Below, piece after piece: positions 28,300-37,843 of a stretch of 64,000 nucleotides of DNA (position 1 is its first letter; each line of letters starts with the position of its first letter). The stretch is from Corynebacterium pelargi (GTDB lineage: Bacteria; Actinomycetota; Actinomycetes; Mycobacteriales; Mycobacteriaceae), in NCBI RefSeq assembly GCF_014635485.1, contig NZ_BMCX01000001.1, forward strand, positions 675,634 through 739,633, in the 5' to 3' direction. A model generated the notes under the pieces. The model ran no database searches. It saw only the letters and a list, made by a program, of their open reading frames with translations, and was not told the DNA's origin. The position numbers and the translations under genes are program-made.

Positions 28300-28341
28300 G
28301 TGGTTTCCCTCCTAAAAAGGTCTTGCGTAAGGCCGTGTGGC

Positions 28342-28647
28342 TTACTTGATACCGGTGATCTTCAGCAGGGTCAGCTTCTGACGGTGACCCTGGCGCTTCT
28401 TATAACCGGTCTTGTTCTTGTACTTCAGGATCTTGATCTTCGGGCCTTTGACCTGCTCGACGATCTCAGCGTTGACGCTCACCTTAGCGAGCTCATCGGC
28501 CTTGGTGGTCACATCGGCGCCGTCGACGAGCATGATCGGGGTGAGTGCAACGGTCGAACCCTGCTCACCCTCGATCTTCTCGACCTTGACGAGGTCACCT
28601 TCGGCAACCTTGTACTGCTTGCCGCCGGTCTTGACGATCGCGTACAT
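28342..28647 (-). CDS. rplU: 50S ribosomal protein L21
   Basis: 101 residues, [18 protein letters not shown] at the start and [22 protein letters not shown] at the end, the normal length. It binds 23S rRNA near L20. Its promoter must lie in the 166 bases between it and rne; TTGACA occurs there on the minus strand but a matching -10 was not clear. Confidence 0.98.
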   Translation of the reverse strand: MYAIVKTGGKQYKVAEGDLVKVEKIEGEQGSTVALTPIMLVDGADVTTKADELAKVSVNAEIVEQVKGPKIKILKYKNKTGYKKRQGHRQKLTLLKITGIK

Positions 28648-28813
28648 ACGAGGGCTACCCCTTAATCTCTACTCGGCTCAGGCACCCGGTGATGTTCCAG
28701 TCGCCTGAATGGTGTTTATTGGTTTCCTAAGCTGTTCAAAGCACAGGCAAAACCTGCGCAAAACAGCGACTGTCAAAGACTACCCTTTAGCACAGCCGAT
28801 TGCCAAACTTGGC

Positions 28814-31495
28814 TTATCGACGTGCCCTGCGAGTCGCACGCCGACGGCCTCGACGGGGGTGCTTCGCCTGGGAAGTTTCGCCCTTTTCTTGCTCAGGTTT
28901 CCCCTTCTGCACACGCTCGACCTGCGGCTGGCTGCGTCGAATAGCTCGACGACGCCCCTTGCGCGAAACCACCTTCACCTCGGGGGTTTCCTCGGGCTGC
29001 TGTTCGGCTGCGCGTTGCGAAGTTTCATCGGCCTTGGGCTCAAAGTCTTCCGGCTTTGGCTTGTGATCCGAACGGGAATTGCCGCGCACGCGACGCTTGC
29101 GCCGCGGAGAGGCCTCGAACTTCTGCTTCGCTTCCTCATAGGTTTCCGGCATGTGGTCGCGACCAGATGGCTCATCTGGTTCTTCGGCTTCTGCCTTCTC
29201 CAACGCTGCGTGAGCGATCTCTTCGGCGCTGGTGTCGTTCTTCTGCGCGCGGCGGCTGCTGCGGCGCTTCTGCTTCTTCTGACGCTTCGGCGTTGGTGTT
29301 TCTTCTTCCAACTCCGCTGCGTCGTTATCCACTACGACGGCGCTGGCAAGCTCCTCGAGGGTCGGCTTGTCTTCTTCTTCCTTGTGCATGGCCACCACGG
29401 CTGGGTGGCGCTTGGGATCTTGATGGCGCACACCATGGTCGTGCTTCTTGCGGGCCTTCTTGGGCTCTTCAACCTCCTCGATGGGGTCATCGTGGATGAT
29501 CACGCCGCGGCCTTCGCAGTGCTCGCACTCGGTGGTAAAGGTCTCAAGCAGTCCGGTGCCCAGGCGCTTGCGCGTCATTTGCACCAAGCCGAGTGAGGTC
29601 ACTTCGGAGATTTGGTGGCGGGTGCGGTCGCGCCCCAGGGCCTCGGTGAGCCTGCGCAGCACCAGGTCTTGGTTTTCGGGCAAGACCATATCGATGAAGT
29701 CCACCACGATCATGCCGCCGAGATCCCTCAGGCGCATCTGGCGCACGATTTCTTCTGCGGCCTCGAGGTTATTGCGCGTGACCGTTTCTTCCAGATTGCC
29801 GCCAGCGCCGGTGAATTTGCCGGTGTTGACGTCAATCACGGTCATCGCTTCAGTGCGGTCGATCACGAGGGTGCCGCCGGAGGGCAGCCACACCTTGCGC
29901 GAAAGGGCCTTCTTGATCTGCTCATCGACGCGGAATTCCTCGAAGGCATCGCGGCCATCGTGTTCGCTGCGATCGAAGTGCTCTAAGCGCTCAAGCAGCT
30001 CCGGTGCCACGGATTGCACGTAGGCGTGCACCGTGTTCCAGGATCGTTTGCCGTCGACGACGAGTTTGTGGAAGTCCTCATTGAACAGGTCACGAACGAC
30101 CTTGACCAGCATGTTCGGCTCTTCATAGAGGGTAACGGGCTGGGAGGATTTCGCCTCGCGTTGCTTTTCGGCACGCTGGGAAAGTTGATTCCACAAGGTG
30201 TCGAGGCGCTTCACATCGGCTGCGATTTGATCCTCATGCACGCCTTCGGCGGCGGTGCGGATAATGGCACCGCCGTGTTCCGGCATCACATCTTTGAGGA
30301 TCTTCTTCAAGCGAGCGCGCTCCCCTGCCGGCAATTTGCGAGAAATACCCGCAGAGCGACCGCCGGGGACGTAGACGAGGTAACGCCCGGCCAAGGAGAC
30401 CTGCATGGTCAAGCGGGCACCCTTGTGGCCTACCGGGTCTTTGGAAACCTGCACTAAGACTTGGTCGCCGGGGTGGAAGGCTTGTTCAATGCGACGCCCA
30501 CGCCCGCCAAGGCCAAGGGAGCGCCAATTGACTTCGCCGGCGTAGAGCACAGCATTGCGCCCCTGGCCGATATCGATAAAGGCGGCCTCCATCGAGGGCA
30601 GCACGTTTTGCACGCGGCCGAGGTAGATATTGCCCACCATCGAGGCCTGCGTTTCGCTGGTGACGAAGTGCTCGACCAACATGCCATCTTCAAGCACGCC
30701 CACCTGGGTCACGGTGCCTGGGTGATCTTTGCGTTCGCGTTCGCGCACCACCATGGTGCGCTCCACGGATTCACGTCGCGCCAAGAACTCAGCCTCAGAG
30801 ACGATGTGGCGCTTTTTGCGCTGCTCATCGCGCATTTCTGCGCGGCGACGACGCTGCGCTTCAAGGCGAGTGGAACCGGCGATGGCCTTCGGCTCTTCGA
30901 TCTGCTCGACTTCTTCGTTGCGCTCTTCTTGCTTGCGTCCGCGTCCGGTGCCGCGGCGCCCGCGACGGCGCTTCTTCGCTGCGGTGTCTTCGTCTTCTTC
31001 CTCGGCTTCTTCAACCACCTCAAGTGGCTTCGGAGGCATGAACACAGGGATGGCGGCGGCAACGGGTGCCGGCTTTTCCACCTCTACTTGGGGAATGATC
31101 GGTGCTTCTTCGGCAGGGGTGACAACCTCAGCCTCAAGCTCGCGATCGACTTTTTGCTTGATCTGCTCGATCTCGTTTTCTACGTTCTTTTCCACACGGT
31201 GACGCAATTTATCGTCGTCGCCGGGGGTATGCCCATCACCTGCGAGGTGATCGAGCAGCCGCGTAACTTCGGCTGGGGTAAGGGCAGCTTGTGCCACTTT
31301 GACAATGCCGATGGCGTGCAGCGCCTCCACCACATAGGGCGAGGTTGCATCGAGTTCGCGGGCCAGCGCCCAAACTCGCGTTTTTTCGCCGATGCTGTCG
31401 CGATCGAATTGCTTGGCTTTTTCAGCCACTTGCTTGGGGTCTACCGCCTTGGGTTCGGGGCGGGTTCTTGGGCGACCTGGTTTACCTTGAGCCAC
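28814..31495 (-). CDS. rne: ribonuclease E/G family endoribonuclease
   Basis: 893 residues from GTG. An N-terminal extension of about 270 residues carries acidic and Arg-rich tracts. Then the S1 domain (GNIYLGRVQNVLPSMEAAFIDIGQGRNAVLY), the catalytic domain with two metal-binding Asp residues in MTVIDVNTGKF and MIVVDFIDMV, and the zinc link CEHCEG. A C-terminal tail rich in Arg, Lys and Glu follows. Domain order, with the catalytic part central and tails at both ends, is actinobacterial. It starts mRNA decay and processes rRNA. AAAGG lies before the GTG. Confidence 0.96.
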   Translation of the reverse strand: MAQGKPGRPRTRPEPKAVDPKQVAEKAKQFDRDSIGEKTRVWALARELDATSPYVVEALHAIGIVKVAQAALTPAEVTRLLDHLAGDGHTPGDDDKLRHRVEKNVENEIEQIKQKVDRELEAEVVTPAEEAPIIPQVEVEKPAPVAAAIPVFMPPKPLEVVEEAEEEDEDTAAKKRRRGRRGTGRGRKQEERNEEVEQIEEPKAIAGSTRLEAQRRRRAEMRDEQRKKRHIVSEAEFLARRESVERTMVVRERERKDHPGTVTQVGVLEDGMLVEHFVTSETQASMVGNIYLGRVQNVLPSMEAAFIDIGQGRNAVLYAGEVNWRSLGLGGRGRRIEQAFHPGDQVLVQVSKDPVGHKGARLTMQVSLAGRYLVYVPGGRSAGISRKLPAGERARLKKILKDVMPEHGGAIIRTAAEGVHEDQIAADVKRLDTLWNQLSQRAEKQREAKSSQPVTLYEEPNMLVKVVRDLFNEDFHKLVVDGKRSWNTVHAYVQSVAPELLERLEHFDRSEHDGRDAFEEFRVDEQIKKALSRKVWLPSGGTLVIDRTEAMTVIDVNTGKFTGAGGNLEETVTRNNLEAAEEIVRQMRLRDLGGMIVVDFIDMVLPENQDLVLRRLTEALGRDRTRHQISEVTSLGLVQMTRKRLGTGLLETFTTECEHCEGRGVIIHDDPIEEVEEPKKARKKHDHGVRHQDPKRHPAVVAMHKEEEDKPTLEELASAVVVDNDAAELEEETPTPKRQKKQKRRSSRRAQKNDTSAEEIAHAALEKAEAEEPDEPSGRDHMPETYEEAKQKFEASPRRKRRVRGNSRSDHKPKPEDFEPKADETSQRAAEQQPEETPEVKVVSRKGRRRAIRRSQPQVERVQKGKPEQEKGETSQAKHPRRGRRRATRRARR

Positions 31496-31763
31496 GTGCC
31501 TTTAGCCTTCTTTCATCTCTTCGACTTCCCGGGCGCTGAACGATCCATCACAGTGATCGCCGCCGCCGCACAGGTGCCGTGTTATTGCAGTTGTAATGTT
31601 TAAAACTCAAGGTGATGTTCTGCGATCTCGCCTTTGTACTCACAACAGGCGGAGCGAAGCATCAATCCTTAACCCCGTATTCTTCCATACCCCCTCCCTT
31701 GGAATGCCAAACGGCACCACCTAGCAAGAGGTGGTGCCGCTAATAGCGCAACGCTTGGGGTTT
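31496..31763. other. intergenic region between ndk and rne, with ndk terminator
   Basis: Holds a terminator (31712-31739) and presumably the rne promoter and 5' leader. No small gene was seen. The rne 5' region is a known place of autoregulation in other bacteria, but no such RNA structure could be recognised here. Confidence 0.5.
31712..31739 (-). terminator. terminator downstream of ndk
   Basis: 11-bp perfect stem CGGCACCACCT / AGGTGGTGCCG, 6-base loop, 25 bases after the ndk stop; the minus-strand sequence after it is TTTGG. Confidence 0.75.
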
Positions 31764-32174
31764 TTAGAGGTTCGGGAACCAGATGCCAATCTCGCGTGCT
31801 GCCGATTCCTCGGAGTCGGAACCGTGGACGACATTGGAGGCCACCTCAAGGGCGAAATCGCCGCGGATGGTGCCGGGGGTTGCCTTAGACACAGGATCGG
31901 TGCCGCCGGCAAGCTGACGCCATGCCTCGATGGCGCGGGGGCCTTCCACCACACCGGCGATCAGCGGTGCGGAGGTGATGAAGTCGACAAGTTCACCAAA
32001 GAAGGGCTTATCCTCGTGCTCTGCGTAGTGCTTTTCAGCGGTTTCGCGATCAGCAACGCGCAGGTCCAGAGCAGCGAATTTGAGGCCCTTGCGCTCGATG
32101 CGGGCAAGAATCTCGCCTACAAGGCCGCGCTCGACACCATCGGGCTTAATCAGAATCAGGGTACGTTCAGTCAT
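31764..32174 (-). CDS. ndk: nucleoside diphosphate kinase
   Basis: 136 residues. [19 protein letters not shown] opens the protein and the catalytic His lies in NVVHGSDS. It balances NTP pools by phosphate transfer through phosphohistidine. No ribosome binding site precedes the ATG; TAAAGT sits 8 bases upstream, suggesting leaderless expression. Confidence 0.97.
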   Translation of the reverse strand: MTERTLILIKPDGVERGLVGEILARIERKGLKFAALDLRVADRETAEKHYAEHEDKPFFGELVDFITSAPLIAGVVEGPRAIEAWRQLAGGTDPVSKATPGTIRGDFALEVASNVVHGSDSEESAAREIGIWFPNL

Positions 32175-32255
32175 GTTCAGTTACTTTAGCGAAAGCATCA
32201 AAAATCGCGACTTCGGTGGCTACCCCCGGACGTCGAAAAGCGCAATAATGATGCC

Positions 32256-33179
32256 ATGACCGCAATCGAGCGCATCACCTCGCGCAAAGTCCCTCTTGGC
32301 GGACCTCGCGCCATGACAGTCCACCGCACCTTGCCGCATAGGCAACGCCCCACCATCGGCGCTTGGTGCTTTGCAGACCACTACGGACCCGATGAGCTCA
32401 CCATGGATGTAGCTCCGCACCCGCACACTGGATTACAAACCGTAAGCTGGCTGTTCGAAGGTGAAATTCAACACGATGATGCAGGCGATCATCACGCCCT
32501 CGTGCGCCCCGGCGACCTGGTGATCATGACCGCAGGCCACGGCATCTCGCATTCTGAAGTATCCCAATCCACGCGCCTGCACGGGGTGCAATTGTGGACC
32601 GTGCTGCCCGAAGAACATCGCGATAGCGAACGCCGCCTCGACACCTATCACGTGCCACGCACCACGATCGACTGCGGCTATGCGCACGTCTTTCTCGGTT
32701 CCTTGCTTGGCCAAGAATCCCCAGTGCAGACCTTTACTCCCCTGCTCGGCGCCGAAATTGTGCTTGATCCCGGCGCGCAATTGCCCCTCGAACTCAACCC
32801 AGCATTCGAACACGGCGTCTTAGTTGATACCGGCCGCATTGACGTAGCAGGCGTGCACATTGCCCCGACCGAATTGGCGTATATGGGCATCGGCGAGCAG
32901 CAATGCACCATCAGCAACACCGGCGATACCCCGGCGCGCATCGTGGTCCTCGGTGGCGAACCCTTTGAAGAGCCCTTCGTGATGTGGTGGAACTTCATTG
33001 GGCGCAGCCACGAAGAAATCGAGCAATACCGCGAACAATGGCAGAACCAAGATGCCCGCTTTGGCAGCTTCGAGGGCTATCGGGGCACAGGGCCTGCGTG
33101 GTTGCCCGCACCTGCCCTGCCCAATGCCACGATGCGGGCGCGTGTGCCCAGCAAGCCGCAGGCACAGGTAGAAAGGTGA
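32256..33179 (+). CDS. pirin family protein
   Basis: 307 residues, two cupin domains. The metal site is visible as HPHTG (two His) and HDD/SHSE further on, followed by the PGDLVIMTAGHGISHSE loop. The C-terminal pirin domain ends WWNFIGRSHEEIEQYREQWQ. Bacterial pirins act as quercetin dioxygenases or as metabolic regulators; the role here is unknown. AATAAT 6 bases before the ATG may serve as a leaderless -10. It is followed by the next gene after 3 bases. Confidence 0.92.
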   Translation: MTAIERITSRKVPLGGPRAMTVHRTLPHRQRPTIGAWCFADHYGPDELTMDVAPHPHTGLQTVSWLFEGEIQHDDAGDHHALVRPGDLVIMTAGHGISHSEVSQSTRLHGVQLWTVLPEEHRDSERRLDTYHVPRTTIDCGYAHVFLGSLLGQESPVQTFTPLLGAEIVLDPGAQLPLELNPAFEHGVLVDTGRIDVAGVHIAPTELAYMGIGEQQCTISNTGDTPARIVVLGGEPFEEPFVMWWNFIGRSHEEIEQYREQWQNQDARFGSFEGYRGTGPAWLPAPALPNATMRARVPSKPQAQVER

Positions 33180-33182
33180 AGT

Positions 33183-34091
33183 ATGAAGATTTTTAATTAT
33201 GCAGAGGTACTCGAAACCATCTCTCCCGCCCGCGCTCTCTCCCTCCTAACTTCCGCCCTAACTTCAGGAGTGGAACCGGCCGAGGATCCGGCTCGCAGCA
33301 TCACCGCCGTGCCCGCCGGCCAAATCCTGTCCATGCCCGCAGCGATTCCTGGTTGGGCCGGCGTGAAAATTATCGGCCTGGCTCCCGGCAACACGGATCT
33401 GCCCAGGATCGATGGCACCTATGTGCTTTTCGACGGCCAAACGCTGCAGCTTCAAGCCATGATCGATGGCGTGGCGATTACCAATATTCGCACTCCCGCC
33501 GTGAGCGCGCTTGCGGCTTCGAAGCTGCTTGCACCCGGCGCCGTGGACAAATTGGTGGTGTTCGGCACCGGCCCGCAGGGTGTTGGCCATGCCCGGGCGC
33601 TGGCGGACCTGCGTGAGGTGCGCGAGTGCGTGCTGGTTGGCCGTGACCACACCAAGGCGGAGGCTGCGGTGGCCGAATTGGCGCAGATGGGCATTACGGC
33701 AAGGGTTGGTGCTCAAGACGATGCCCGCGATGCCGATGTGATTGTGTGCGCTACTTCTGCTGGTTCTGCCCTGTTTGAGGCAGCAGATGTGCGTGATGAT
33801 GTGTGCGTTTTGGCAATTGGTTCGCATGAGACTGATCGCCGTGAAGTACCGGCCGAATTGATGGGGCGTTCGCTCGTGGTGGTTGAAGACGTGGCCACTG
33901 CCCTGCGTGAGGCCGGCGATGTGGTGATGGCGATTGAAGACGGTGCGTTGGCCGAATCTGACCTTCGCACGTTGAAGGACCTGGTGCTCGGCGAGGTCGA
34001 GGTGGATTACACCAAGCCGCGCGTATTCAAAGGCACCGGCATGAGCTGGGAAGATTTGGCTGTTGCGGTGGGCATGATGAGCAAGGAGTAG
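33183..34091 (+). CDS. ornithine cyclodeaminase / mu-crystallin family protein
   Basis: 302 residues. N-terminal substrate region with PAIPGWAGVKIIGLAPGN, Rossmann nucleotide site VVFGTGPQGVGHARAL, and CVLAIGSHETDRREVPAEL later. Family members use NAD(P)H on ornithine, alanine or ketimines. The start has AAAGGTG upstream inside the pirin stop region, so the pair is an operon. A degenerate CTCCTAAC element at 33243-33275 encodes LLTSALTSGVE in the N-terminal part. Confidence 0.88.
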   Translation: MKIFNYAEVLETISPARALSLLTSALTSGVEPAEDPARSITAVPAGQILSMPAAIPGWAGVKIIGLAPGNTDLPRIDGTYVLFDGQTLQLQAMIDGVAITNIRTPAVSALAASKLLAPGAVDKLVVFGTGPQGVGHARALADLREVRECVLVGRDHTKAEAAVAELAQMGITARVGAQDDARDADVIVCATSAGSALFEAADVRDDVCVLAIGSHETDRREVPAELMGRSLVVVEDVATALREAGDVVMAIEDGALAESDLRTLKDLVLGEVEVDYTKPRVFKGTGMSWEDLAVAVGMMSKE

Positions 34092-34107
34092 CGTTTCCAC
34101 GAAGCGC

Positions 34108-34146
34108 AGCACCCTCAAAGGATCAGTGCGATCCTTTGAGGGTGCT
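34108..34146. terminator. bidirectional terminator between the cyclodeaminase-like gene and the symporter gene
   Basis: 17-bp perfect stem AGCACCCTCAAAGGATC / GATCCTTTGAGGGTGCT with a 5-base loop and TTCT after it. It lies between two convergent stop codons. Confidence 0.92.
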
Positions 34147-34158
34147 TTCTATTGGCAG

Positions 34159-35577
34159 CTAGTGGCTGTATTTGTCGATGTCCACCTGTGGCGTGGGCTG
34201 CAGTTGGGCAGCCGGGTCATTGCTGACGGTGGGGTTGTGCATGTCCACGTGGGTGTCCTCGGGCAATTCCTTATAGGGGATCTTGCCGTCGAGCACGTCG
34301 TAGACGCGCTGGCGATCCACGGTGTGGGTCCACTTGCCTACCAGCAGGGTGGCAACGGCGTTGCCGGAGAAGTTGGTAAGGGCTCGGGCCTCGGACATGA
34401 AGCGGTCGATGCCGACGATGATGCCCACTCCGTCGAGAAGCTCGGGGCGGTGCGATTGCAGGCCGGCGGTAAGCGCGGCGAGGCCACCGCCGGTCACGCC
34501 GGCTGCGCCCTTGGAGGCGATGATCATAAAGAGCAGCAGCGCGATTTGTTCGCCCATGTCCATGGGTTTGTTCATGGCGTCGGCAATAAAGATGGAGGCC
34601 ATGGTGAGGTAGATGGCGGTGCCGTCGAGGTTGAAGGAGTAGCCGGTGGGCACGACGATGCCGACGGTGGATTTATCCACGCCTACATGTTCCATCTTGC
34701 GCATCAAGTTAGGAAGGGCCGATTCCGAGGATGAGGTGGCCACGATCAGCAGGAACTCTCGCGCCAAGTACTTGACCAGCTTGAAGATGTTAAAGCCGGC
34801 GAAGATCTTCAAGATCAGCCCGAGCACCACGAAGACGAAGAGCACGCAGGTGATGTAGAAGGCGATCATGAGGATGGCCATCTGCTTGACCGATTCGATA
34901 CCCGTTTGGCCAACCACGCCGGCGATGGCGCCGAAAGCACCAATGGGGGCGAGCCAGAGGATCATGTTGAGGATCTTGAAAGAAAGCCGCTGCAGGTGTG
35001 CGATGGCCCCGAGGATCGGCTCGCCTCGTTTACCCATGGACTGCACCGCGAAGCCGGTGAGCAGGGCGACAAAGAGCACCTGCAAGATATTGCCGCTGGT
35101 AAACGAGGAGAAGATGGTGGTGGGGATGATGCCTAGCAGGAAGTCGACGGTGCCGTGGGTTTCGGCTGCGTTCTTGGCCACGAGGGAATCGGCCGCGCCC
35201 TTGGAGGCCTCAATATTGAGTCCGGTGCCGGGTTGGATGAGGTTGCCTACCACCAGACCCACGGCGAGGGCGAAGGTGGACATGGTGATGAAGTAGGCAA
35301 GGGCAAGCCCGCCTGCTTTGCCGACGGTTGCTGCAGCTCGCACTGAGCCAATACCCAGCACGATGGTGCAGAAAATGACGGCGGGGATCATCATGACGAT
35401 CAGGTGGACAAAGGCGGTGCCGAGAACTTTGAAGCCCTTGGCTGCATCCGGTGCCACAAGCCCGAAGATGATGCCTGCGATCACGGCGATGATGACGCCG
35501 ATATAGAGCCAGTGCGAGCGGTCTTTGTGCCCACCTTTTGGCTCCGGAATCTTAGGAGAACTGGAGAGTTTTTCCAT
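34159..35577 (-). CDS. DAACS family dicarboxylate/amino-acid:cation symporter
   Basis: 472 residues from ATG 35577. Eight membrane helices with the family signatures SSSESALPNLM, PTGYSFNLDGTAIY (Na+/substrate site), ASKGAAGVTGGGLAALTAGL and the last helical segment with IDRFMSEARALTNFSGN. It takes up glutamate, aspartate or C4-dicarboxylates with Na+ or H+; the exact substrate is not decided by motif. An upstream in-frame start would add a basic, non-family extension and is rejected. AAAGGA lies 15 bases before the ATG. Confidence 0.9.
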   Translation of the reverse strand: MEKLSSSPKIPEPKGGHKDRSHWLYIGVIIAVIAGIIFGLVAPDAAKGFKVLGTAFVHLIVMMIPAVIFCTIVLGIGSVRAAATVGKAGGLALAYFITMSTFALAVGLVVGNLIQPGTGLNIEASKGAADSLVAKNAAETHGTVDFLLGIIPTTIFSSFTSGNILQVLFVALLTGFAVQSMGKRGEPILGAIAHLQRLSFKILNMILWLAPIGAFGAIAGVVGQTGIESVKQMAILMIAFYITCVLFVFVVLGLILKIFAGFNIFKLVKYLAREFLLIVATSSSESALPNLMRKMEHVGVDKSTVGIVVPTGYSFNLDGTAIYLTMASIFIADAMNKPMDMGEQIALLLFMIIASKGAAGVTGGGLAALTAGLQSHRPELLDGVGIIVGIDRFMSEARALTNFSGNAVATLLVGKWTHTVDRQRVYDVLDGKIPYKELPEDTHVDMHNPTVSNDPAAQLQPTPQVDIDKYSH

Positions 35578-35652
35578 GGGTTGTGCTTGTTTCCTTTTGA
35601 GATGTGGAGCACTCGGTTTCACCCGCGCTCTGTGTGAGCGGGCTACCTCCAC

Positions 35653-35945
35653 CAGGAAAGATTAAGACCGGCTCCTTCCGTAGGAAAAACCAGAAAGAGC
35701 AACACTTTGATAGCCATCAATGCCCAAGCCTCACGCGGGGGCTCAAACGCCTGGCATTAGCGTCATTGACGTGCTGTTTTTAACCCCTTAGCGTGGCGCG
35801 CGGCGAGAAATCAGCAAAGTCTCCTTACCCCTCTTAGGGGGTAGCTTGGGTGTTGCAAATAGTTGAAGCGCCCCAAGAAGGGAAAAAGAAAAGCCCCCCA
35901 AAAGGGAGGCTTCAGTGCTCAGACCCGTTGACGGATGAGGCTGCG
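35653..35945. other. intergenic region between the symporter and DUF4233 genes
   Basis: No gene. It carries the DUF4233 terminator (35891-35912) and a short TACCCCT/AGGGGGTA stem near 35827-35843. The symporter promoter is expected here but was not clearly seen. Confidence 0.45.
35891..35912 (-). terminator. terminator downstream of the DUF4233 gene
   Basis: AAGCCCCCC / GGGAGGCTT stem (one mismatch) followed on the minus strand by TTTTCTTTTTCCC. A canonical T-rich tail. It ends the valS-folC-DUF4233 operon. Confidence 0.85.
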
Positions 35946-36371
35946 CTACATGTGCTGCGTGGTAAGCAAACCTCGCTTCATGCGCTCAATGAGGTTCTTG
36001 CGAAGGTAGAGCAGATACCACCACACGGCGATAAAGATGATGGCCATAATGCCCATGGAGACGTGCACAAAGAAGCCAAGCAGGGCAAAGACCTGCATGG
36101 CGAGATTGGCCTTGATTGCCCACGAGAATCGCTGCATAAAGCTCAGCAACAGCATCGCGGTAGCAACGGCGGTGACATACACCCAGTTAAAGGTGGTCCA
36201 ATAGGATCCGCCATCCACGCGCAGGATCACGGTGAGCACCAGATAAAAGGAGATCGACTCCATCATCATGGTGCCTGCCATCACCCCTCGCAGGCCTTTC
36301 ATCGGATCCTTGGCCGGAGCATGACCTGGGCCAAGCGGGCCGTATTCGATGGGTTGCTCGGACTTGCTCAT
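35946..36371 (-). CDS. DUF4233 family membrane protein
   Basis: 141 residues with four membrane segments after a polar N terminus (GLRGVMAGTMMMESISFYLVL marks the family). It overlaps the folC stop by four bases (ATGA), which is the usual place of DUF4233 in actinobacteria, after folC and before ndk. Function unknown. Confidence 0.9.
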   Translation of the reverse strand: MSKSEQPIEYGPLGPGHAPAKDPMKGLRGVMAGTMMMESISFYLVLTVILRVDGGSYWTTFNWVYVTAVATAMLLLSFMQRFSWAIKANLAMQVFALLGFFVHVSMGIMAIIFIAVWWYLLYLRKNLIERMKRGLLTTQHM

Positions 36372-37843
36372 GCGGGGTCCTTTCCAAACAGCGTGCGGGC
36401 TTCCCCGGCGGTGACCACCGAGCCGCTAATGATCACACCGGCACCAGATTGGATGTCGGTGTCTTCGGCCAATTCCACCGCCAGCTCTACCGCACCCGGC
36501 AAGTAGGGCTCGACGTGGACGCGTTCCTCACCAAAAATCTCGCGGGCATATTCAGCCAGATCCTCGGCTGCTAGGGCCCTCGGCGAGGAGTTTTGGGTAC
36601 AGACCACCTCAGCCAGGTGGGGCTCAAAGGCTTCGAGCACGCCGCGGGCGTCTTTATCGCCTAACACTCCCACCACGCCCACGAGCCTGGAGAACTCAAA
36701 GTCGCGATCCAGGGCCCCTCCTAAAGCCTTAGCTCCGTGAGGATTGTGGGTGGCATCAACGAAGATACTGGGGGTGCTGCGCACCCGCTCAAGGCGCCCT
36801 GGAGAGGTGACGGTGCCGAAACCTTCTTGGATGGTATTAAGATCCAGGGGCTTTCCTGGGGCTGCGCCGAAGAATGCCTCCACCGCAGCCAGGGCCACCG
36901 CAGCATTGCGGGCTTGGTGAGCCCCAGAAAGCGGCAAGAAAATGTCCTCGTAGTCGCCGGCCAAACCGCGCAGGCTCAGTTGCTGGCCGCCCACGGCAAT
37001 CTGGGATTCCACGACCCCAAACTCCTGGCCCAAACGAGCCACGGCCGCATCCACAGACACCGCCTGTTCGAGGATGACGCGCATAGCGGCCGGATCCTGA
37101 TCGGCCACGATGGCGATATTTTCAGGAGGCGTGAGCAGATCCTCGGCGTCCCAGCGCGACTTGATAATGCCCGCCTTTTCGCCGGCGATCTCCTCGATCG
37201 TCTCTCCTAAGTATTCGGTGTGATCAGTACCGACGGGGGTGATCACGGCAACGTCGGCGGAGATCACGTTGGTGGCGTCCCAACGTCCACCCATGCCAAC
37301 TTCCACCACCGCTACATCCACGGGCGCATCGGCAAAGGCCGCATAGGCCATGGCGGTGAGCACCTCGAATTTGCTCATCTTCGGCCCGCCTTCAGCCTCG
37401 GATTTCGCATCGATCATCTCCACATAGGGCTTGATCTCTTCCCAGGTGCGCACATAATCACGCGGGTGGATGGGTTGGCCATCAATGGCGATGCGCTCGG
37501 TCACAAGCTGCAGATGCGGGCTAGTGGTGCGCCCGGTGCGCCGGTGGAAGGCGCGCAGCAGCGACTCGATCATGCGCACGGTGGAGGTTTTGCCATTGGT
37601 GCCAGCGATGTGGATCGCCGGGTAGGCGCGCTCTGGATTACCGAGCAGATCCATCAAGGCCTGGATGCGATCCAAGGTGGGGTCGATTTTCACCTCGGAC
37701 CAGCGTTGATCGAGTTCCGCCTCCACCGCCGCAAGGGCTGCTAGATCTTCTTGCGTGATCTCCTGGCTGGGCGCCTCGACATGCTTATCGTTGACGTCGA
37801 TAGGCAAGGAAAGCCCGCTGGCGTCGAGTTCGACTTCGCTCAT
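36368..37843 (-). CDS. folC: bifunctional folylpolyglutamate synthase / dihydrofolate synthase
   Basis: 491 residues. The Mur-ligase P-loop is [12 protein letters not shown], with [12 protein letters not shown] and [12 protein letters not shown] typical of FolC, and a C-terminal glutamate-ligase domain with [12 protein letters not shown]. It makes dihydrofolate and adds glutamate tails. The first 30 residues are a species-variable acidic extension. Start and stop each overlap a neighbour by four bases (valS upstream, DUF4233 downstream). Confidence 0.95.
   Translation of the reverse strand: MSEVELDASGLSLPIDVNDKHVEAPSQEITQEDLAALAAVEAELDQRWSEVKIDPTLDRIQALMDLLGNPERAYPAIHIAGTNGKTSTVRMIESLLRAFHRRTGRTTSPHLQLVTERIAIDGQPIHPRDYVRTWEEIKPYVEMIDAKSEAEGGPKMSKFEVLTAMAYAAFADAPVDVAVVEVGMGGRWDATNVISADVAVITPVGTDHTEYLGETIEEIAGEKAGIIKSRWDAEDLLTPPENIAIVADQDPAAMRVILEQAVSVDAAVARLGQEFGVVESQIAVGGQQLSLRGLAGDYEDIFLPLSGAHQARNAAVALAAVEAFFGAAPGKPLDLNTIQEGFGTVTSPGRLERVRSTPSIFVDATHNPHGAKALGGALDRDFEFSRLVGVVGVLGDKDARGVLEAFEPHLAEVVCTQNSSPRALAAEDLAEYAREIFGEERVHVEPYLPGAVELAVELAEDTDIQSGAGVIISGSVVTAGEARTLFGKDPA

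Noticed and set aside
28290..28320. CCTCCTAAAAAGG upstream of rpmA as another palindrome copy
   Set aside because: It is the rpmA ribosome binding site AGGAGGG on the minus strand with no second arm.
28709..29596. Long plus-strand reading frame opposite rne
   Set aside because: It is a codon-bias shadow of the RNase E gene, with low-complexity Leu/Arg sequence, no start signal and no family resemblance. Similar long antisense frames over tig, ald, mdh and lepA were rejected for the same reason.
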